DNA from: an uncultured Collinsella sp.
Lineage (GTDB): Bacteria > Actinomycetota > Coriobacteriia > Coriobacteriales > Coriobacteriaceae
Direction: 5' to 3'
NCBI GenBank assembly: GCA_902489665.1
Contig: CABUAT010000033.1
Location: 1 to 22,336 of the forward strand
DNA: 22,336 nucleotides
The position numbers and the translations under genes were made by a program. Shown here one piece after another: positions 19,864 to 22,336 of this stretch. Each line of letters opens with the position of its first letter. The stretch's first letter is position 1. The notes under the pieces were generated by a model. It was not told where the DNA came from and searched no databases. It saw only the letters and a program-made list of their open reading frames with translations.

Positions 19864-22317
19864 TTACATCAAATCATAAGCGTCGACGTCAACACTCACG
19901 CTCACGCCACGCACGGAGCCCACCTCTTTGAGGCAGGCGTCGATATCATCAGAGACATGGTACCCTACCGGCGACTTTACAAGCAGATGGAAGCGGTAAC
20001 GGTCCTTGGCTCTCTCGATTACACACGAAGCCGGACCAAGCACCTGGGGCACGGCACTCCCCGCCCGCAAAAAGTCAGGCGCGGCGGCATGCCAGCGACG
20101 CTTGAGGAGCTTCGCGATGCGACCGATGTAGTCCCGCGCGTCATCCGCGTTCGCCGACCACACCAAAATGTTGACGAGGCGCACGAAGGGCGGATATAGC
20201 GCGTCTCGGCGCTGGTCCAGGTCGTAGTAGGTAAAGATCGAGCGGTCGTGCTCGGCGACGGCGCGAATGACCGGATCCTCGGGCAGGTAGGTCTGGATGA
20301 TAACCTCGCCGGGGCGTTCGCCGCGGCCGGCGCGGCCGGCGACCTGCTCCAGCAGATCGTAGGCGCGCTCCCCTGCTCTAAAATCGGGGAGCTTCAGCGC
20401 AAAGTCGGCATTGACCACGCCCACAAGCGTGACCTCGGGAAAGTCGAGGCCCTTGGCAATCATCTGGGTGCCCAGCAACACGGCGCAATCGGCCGCATCG
20501 AACTGCTCGAGCAGCTTTTTGTGCGCGTCCTTGCCACGCGTGGAATCGGCGTCCATGCGAATGATGGCGACGTCGTCGGGCAGCATCTGGTGCAGCGCAT
20601 CCTCGATCTGCTGCGTGCCCAGACCCATTTTTGCCAGGTAGCGGCTGCCGCACTTGGGGCAGCGACTCGTGGGCGCGGGATACGGCTGCACGCGCCAGGA
20701 CGAACCACAGGTGTGGCACTGCAGCGTGTGCGTGCGCTCGTGATACGTGAGCGCGGTAGAGCAGTGGTTGCAGGTGGGCACGCAGCCGCACTCGCGGCAC
20801 ATCAGGAAGGGCGCAAAGCCGCGACGGTTGTGCAGCAACACGGCCTTTTCGCGGCGCACTACCACACGCTCGAGGCCTTCCATCAGCGGTTTAGAGAACA
20901 TGGAGCGGCTGCCGTGTGCGAACTCACGGCGCAGATCGGCAATGCGGACCGTGGGCAGCACGGCGTGTCCCGGGCGCTCGGGCATCTCGACGCGCGTCCA
21001 GGTGGCGCCGCCGTACGTGCCACGGCGGCAGCGGTCGAGGGCCTCGGCAGAAGGCGTGGCGGAGCCCAACACGAGCGGGCACCGATAGCGGCGCGCCATC
21101 TCGGCCGCCACCTCGCGCGCATGGTAGCGCGGACTGGAGCCCTGCTTGTAGCTGGTCTCGTGCTCCTCGTCAATGATGATGAGACCAAGATCGCTGAGCG
21201 GGCAAAAGAGCGCCGAGCGGGCGCCCACGACCACGCGGGCCGCACCGCTGGCGACCATATCCCACTGGTCCAGACGCTCGCCGGCCGAAAGGCGCGAATG
21301 GAACACAGCGACCGTCTCGCCAAAGCGCGAGCGGAAGCGGCCGACGGTCTGGGCCGTCAGCGAAATCTCGGGCACGAGCACGCAGGCCGAACGGCCGGCC
21401 GCGAGCACGCGCTCGATAGCAGAGAGGTAGACCTCGGTTTTGCCGGAACCGGTAACGCCATCGACGAGCACCACATCACCGTGAGCGTCCAGGCGTGCGC
21501 GCTCAATCTGCGCAAGTGCTTGCTGCTGGCCGTTCGTGAGCGCGACCGGGGCCTTGCCGCTCGCCGAGGACAGCGTGGTCTGCTCGCTGCAGCCACGCCA
21601 GGCGCGGCGCTCCTCCACCACCACGACGCCGCGTTTTTCGAGCGCCTTAATGGTCGCCGACATGCTGCTGTAGAGCAGGTTGAGGTCGCGCGTCGTGACA
21701 GGTCCGCACTGGAGCGCCTCGATGAGCTGGCGCTGGCGAACCGCGGTATTGGGCGGCGTATAGTCGAAGCCCTCGGGCGTGAGCATGACCCAGCGGTTTT
21801 GGATGGGTTTGACGGCGGGGCGCTCAACGGTCCACACGCCGTCGTCGCCCTTGACCACACGCGGGCTACCACCCGGGGGCAAGAACAGGCGCAGGCACTC
21901 GGAAAGCGTTGCAACGTACTCGCGACTCATCCAGCGCGCGATACGGGCGGCCTCGGCGGTAAAGAGCGGCTTGCTGAGGATGGCCTCGATAGGCTTGATG
22001 CGCGCGGGATCGAGGGCCTTGTTGCCTTGCAGGTTGGCAAGCTCGGGCGCGATGTCGATGATGTAGCCCGCAGCCGCACGGTTGCCAAAATGAACTAGGA
22101 CGGTGGAGCCGACCTGGGCATCGTTGGCGAGTGACTGCGGAATGCCGTAGGCGAATGGCTCGGAGAGTGCACGGGTCGGGATGTCAAGGACTACGTTCGC
22201 ATAGGCGGCATTAGGCTCTGGCGCAGGGTCGGGCTTGGCCCGCTCGGCCATGCCGCCGGGCTCCACGGGGGCATGCTCCGGTTCGGGCGAACCAAACAGT
22301 GACAGTTGCTCGGCCAT
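19864..22317 (-). CDS. priA: Primosomal protein N' (replication-restart helicase PriA)
   Basis: It reloads the replisome at stalled forks. The protein is complete at 817 residues. The N-terminal DNA-binding domain (~40-150, VVLDIPTRALSEPFAYGIP) is followed by a winged-helix-like segment, and the helicase core has Walker A DGVTGSGKTEVY (Lys293) and the DEEH box (383-386). Residues ~504-560 carry two zinc sites (CRECGCVPTCNHC, then CHTCGSSW...CPKCGSRY, eight cysteines). Helicase C-terminal motifs include GTQMIAKGLDFP and QVAGRAGRGERPG. The ATG at 22317 has a perfect AGGAGG 10 bases upstream (22333-22328). It heads the priA-def pair. The promoter lies beyond the window edge. Confidence 0.96.
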   Translation of the reverse strand: MAEQLSLFGSPEPEHAPVEPGGMAERAKPDPAPEPNAAYANVVLDIPTRALSEPFAYGIPQSLANDAQVGSTVLVHFGNRAAAGYIIDIAPELANLQGNKALDPARIKPIEAILSKPLFTAEAARIARWMSREYVATLSECLRLFLPPGGSPRVVKGDDGVWTVERPAVKPIQNRWVMLTPEGFDYTPPNTAVRQRQLIEALQCGPVTTRDLNLLYSSMSATIKALEKRGVVVVEERRAWRGCSEQTTLSSASGKAPVALTNGQQQALAQIERARLDAHGDVVLVDGVTGSGKTEVYLSAIERVLAAGRSACVLVPEISLTAQTVGRFRSRFGETVAVFHSRLSAGERLDQWDMVASGAARVVVGARSALFCPLSDLGLIIIDEEHETSYKQGSSPRYHAREVAAEMARRYRCPLVLGSATPSAEALDRCRRGTYGGATWTRVEMPERPGHAVLPTVRIADLRREFAHGSRSMFSKPLMEGLERVVVRREKAVLLHNRRGFAPFLMCRECGCVPTCNHCSTALTYHERTHTLQCHTCGSSWRVQPYPAPTSRCPKCGSRYLAKMGLGTQQIEDALHQMLPDDVAIIRMDADSTRGKDAHKKLLEQFDAADCAVLLGTQMIAKGLDFPEVTLVGVVNADFALKLPDFRAGERAYDLLEQVAGRAGRGERPGEVIIQTYLPEDPVIRAVAEHDRSIFTYYDLDQRRDALYPPFVRLVNILVWSANADDARDYIGRIAKLLKRRWHAAAPDFLRAGSAVPQVLGPASCVIERAKDRYRFHLLVKSPVGYHVSDDIDACLKEVGSVRGVSVSVDVDAYDLM

Positions 22318-22336
22318 GGCCCCAGCACCTCCTATC

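Noticed and set aside
20248..22098. A 616-codon plus-strand frame opposite priA
   Set aside because: priA has every helicase and zinc motif on the minus strand; the plus frame is an Ala/Arg/Gly-rich shadow.

Overview
The window looks like chromosome from a high-GC Gram-positive gut bacterium, most likely a Collinsella-type member of the Coriobacteriia. This is inferred from three things: a GC-rich genome with good Shine-Dalgarno sites, a Firmicutes-style glgB/glgP/glgC/glgD/glgA glycogen set next to priA-def-fmt-rsmB housekeeping genes, and many short palindromic repeats between genes. No rRNA, tRNA or CRISPR was seen.

Layout. Positions 1-525 hold the 3' end of an IS30-type transposase, followed by a non-coding tail with a strong hairpin and a 73-bp palindrome. 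Positions 844-2183 (minus strand) carry a HAD phosphatase and a thiamine pyrophosphokinase as a tight pair. They diverge from the glycogen cluster (2515-12128, plus strand): branching enzyme, glycogen phosphorylase, ADP-glucose pyrophosphorylase catalytic and regulatory-type subunits, and glycogen synthase. A GH13-GH77 fusion for breaking down and rearranging alpha-glucan follows at 12559-15855, then a small FmdB-type zinc-ribbon protein. After a repeat-rich convergent gap, the minus strand carries priA, def, fmt and rsmB (read from 22317 down to 16664), a classic translation/replication cluster.

How the genes fit together. GlgC with GlgD makes ADP-glucose, GlgA elongates, GlgB branches, GlgP releases glucose-1-phosphate, and the GH13-GH77 fusion probably handles limit dextrins and maltodextrins. 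A TGGTAAAAC-type motif recurs upstream of glgB/HAD and upstream of the fusion gene, which suggests one regulator governs both.

Most unusual signals: (1) GlgB and GlgA both end in long lysine/alanine/threonine-rich tails resembling histone H1, sharing a TRKRT motif; the tail is about 290 residues in GlgA. (2) Two intergenic elements, at 12220-12351 and 16372-16503, are each exactly 132 bp and have the same 16-base core at the same offset. Their 13-bp terminal arms differ in sequence yet each is perfectly self-complementary, which looks like a structured RNA or ssDNA family. (3) There are several other intergenic palindromes, including a 27-bp perfect inverted repeat between fmt and def and a related pair flanking the second 132-bp element.
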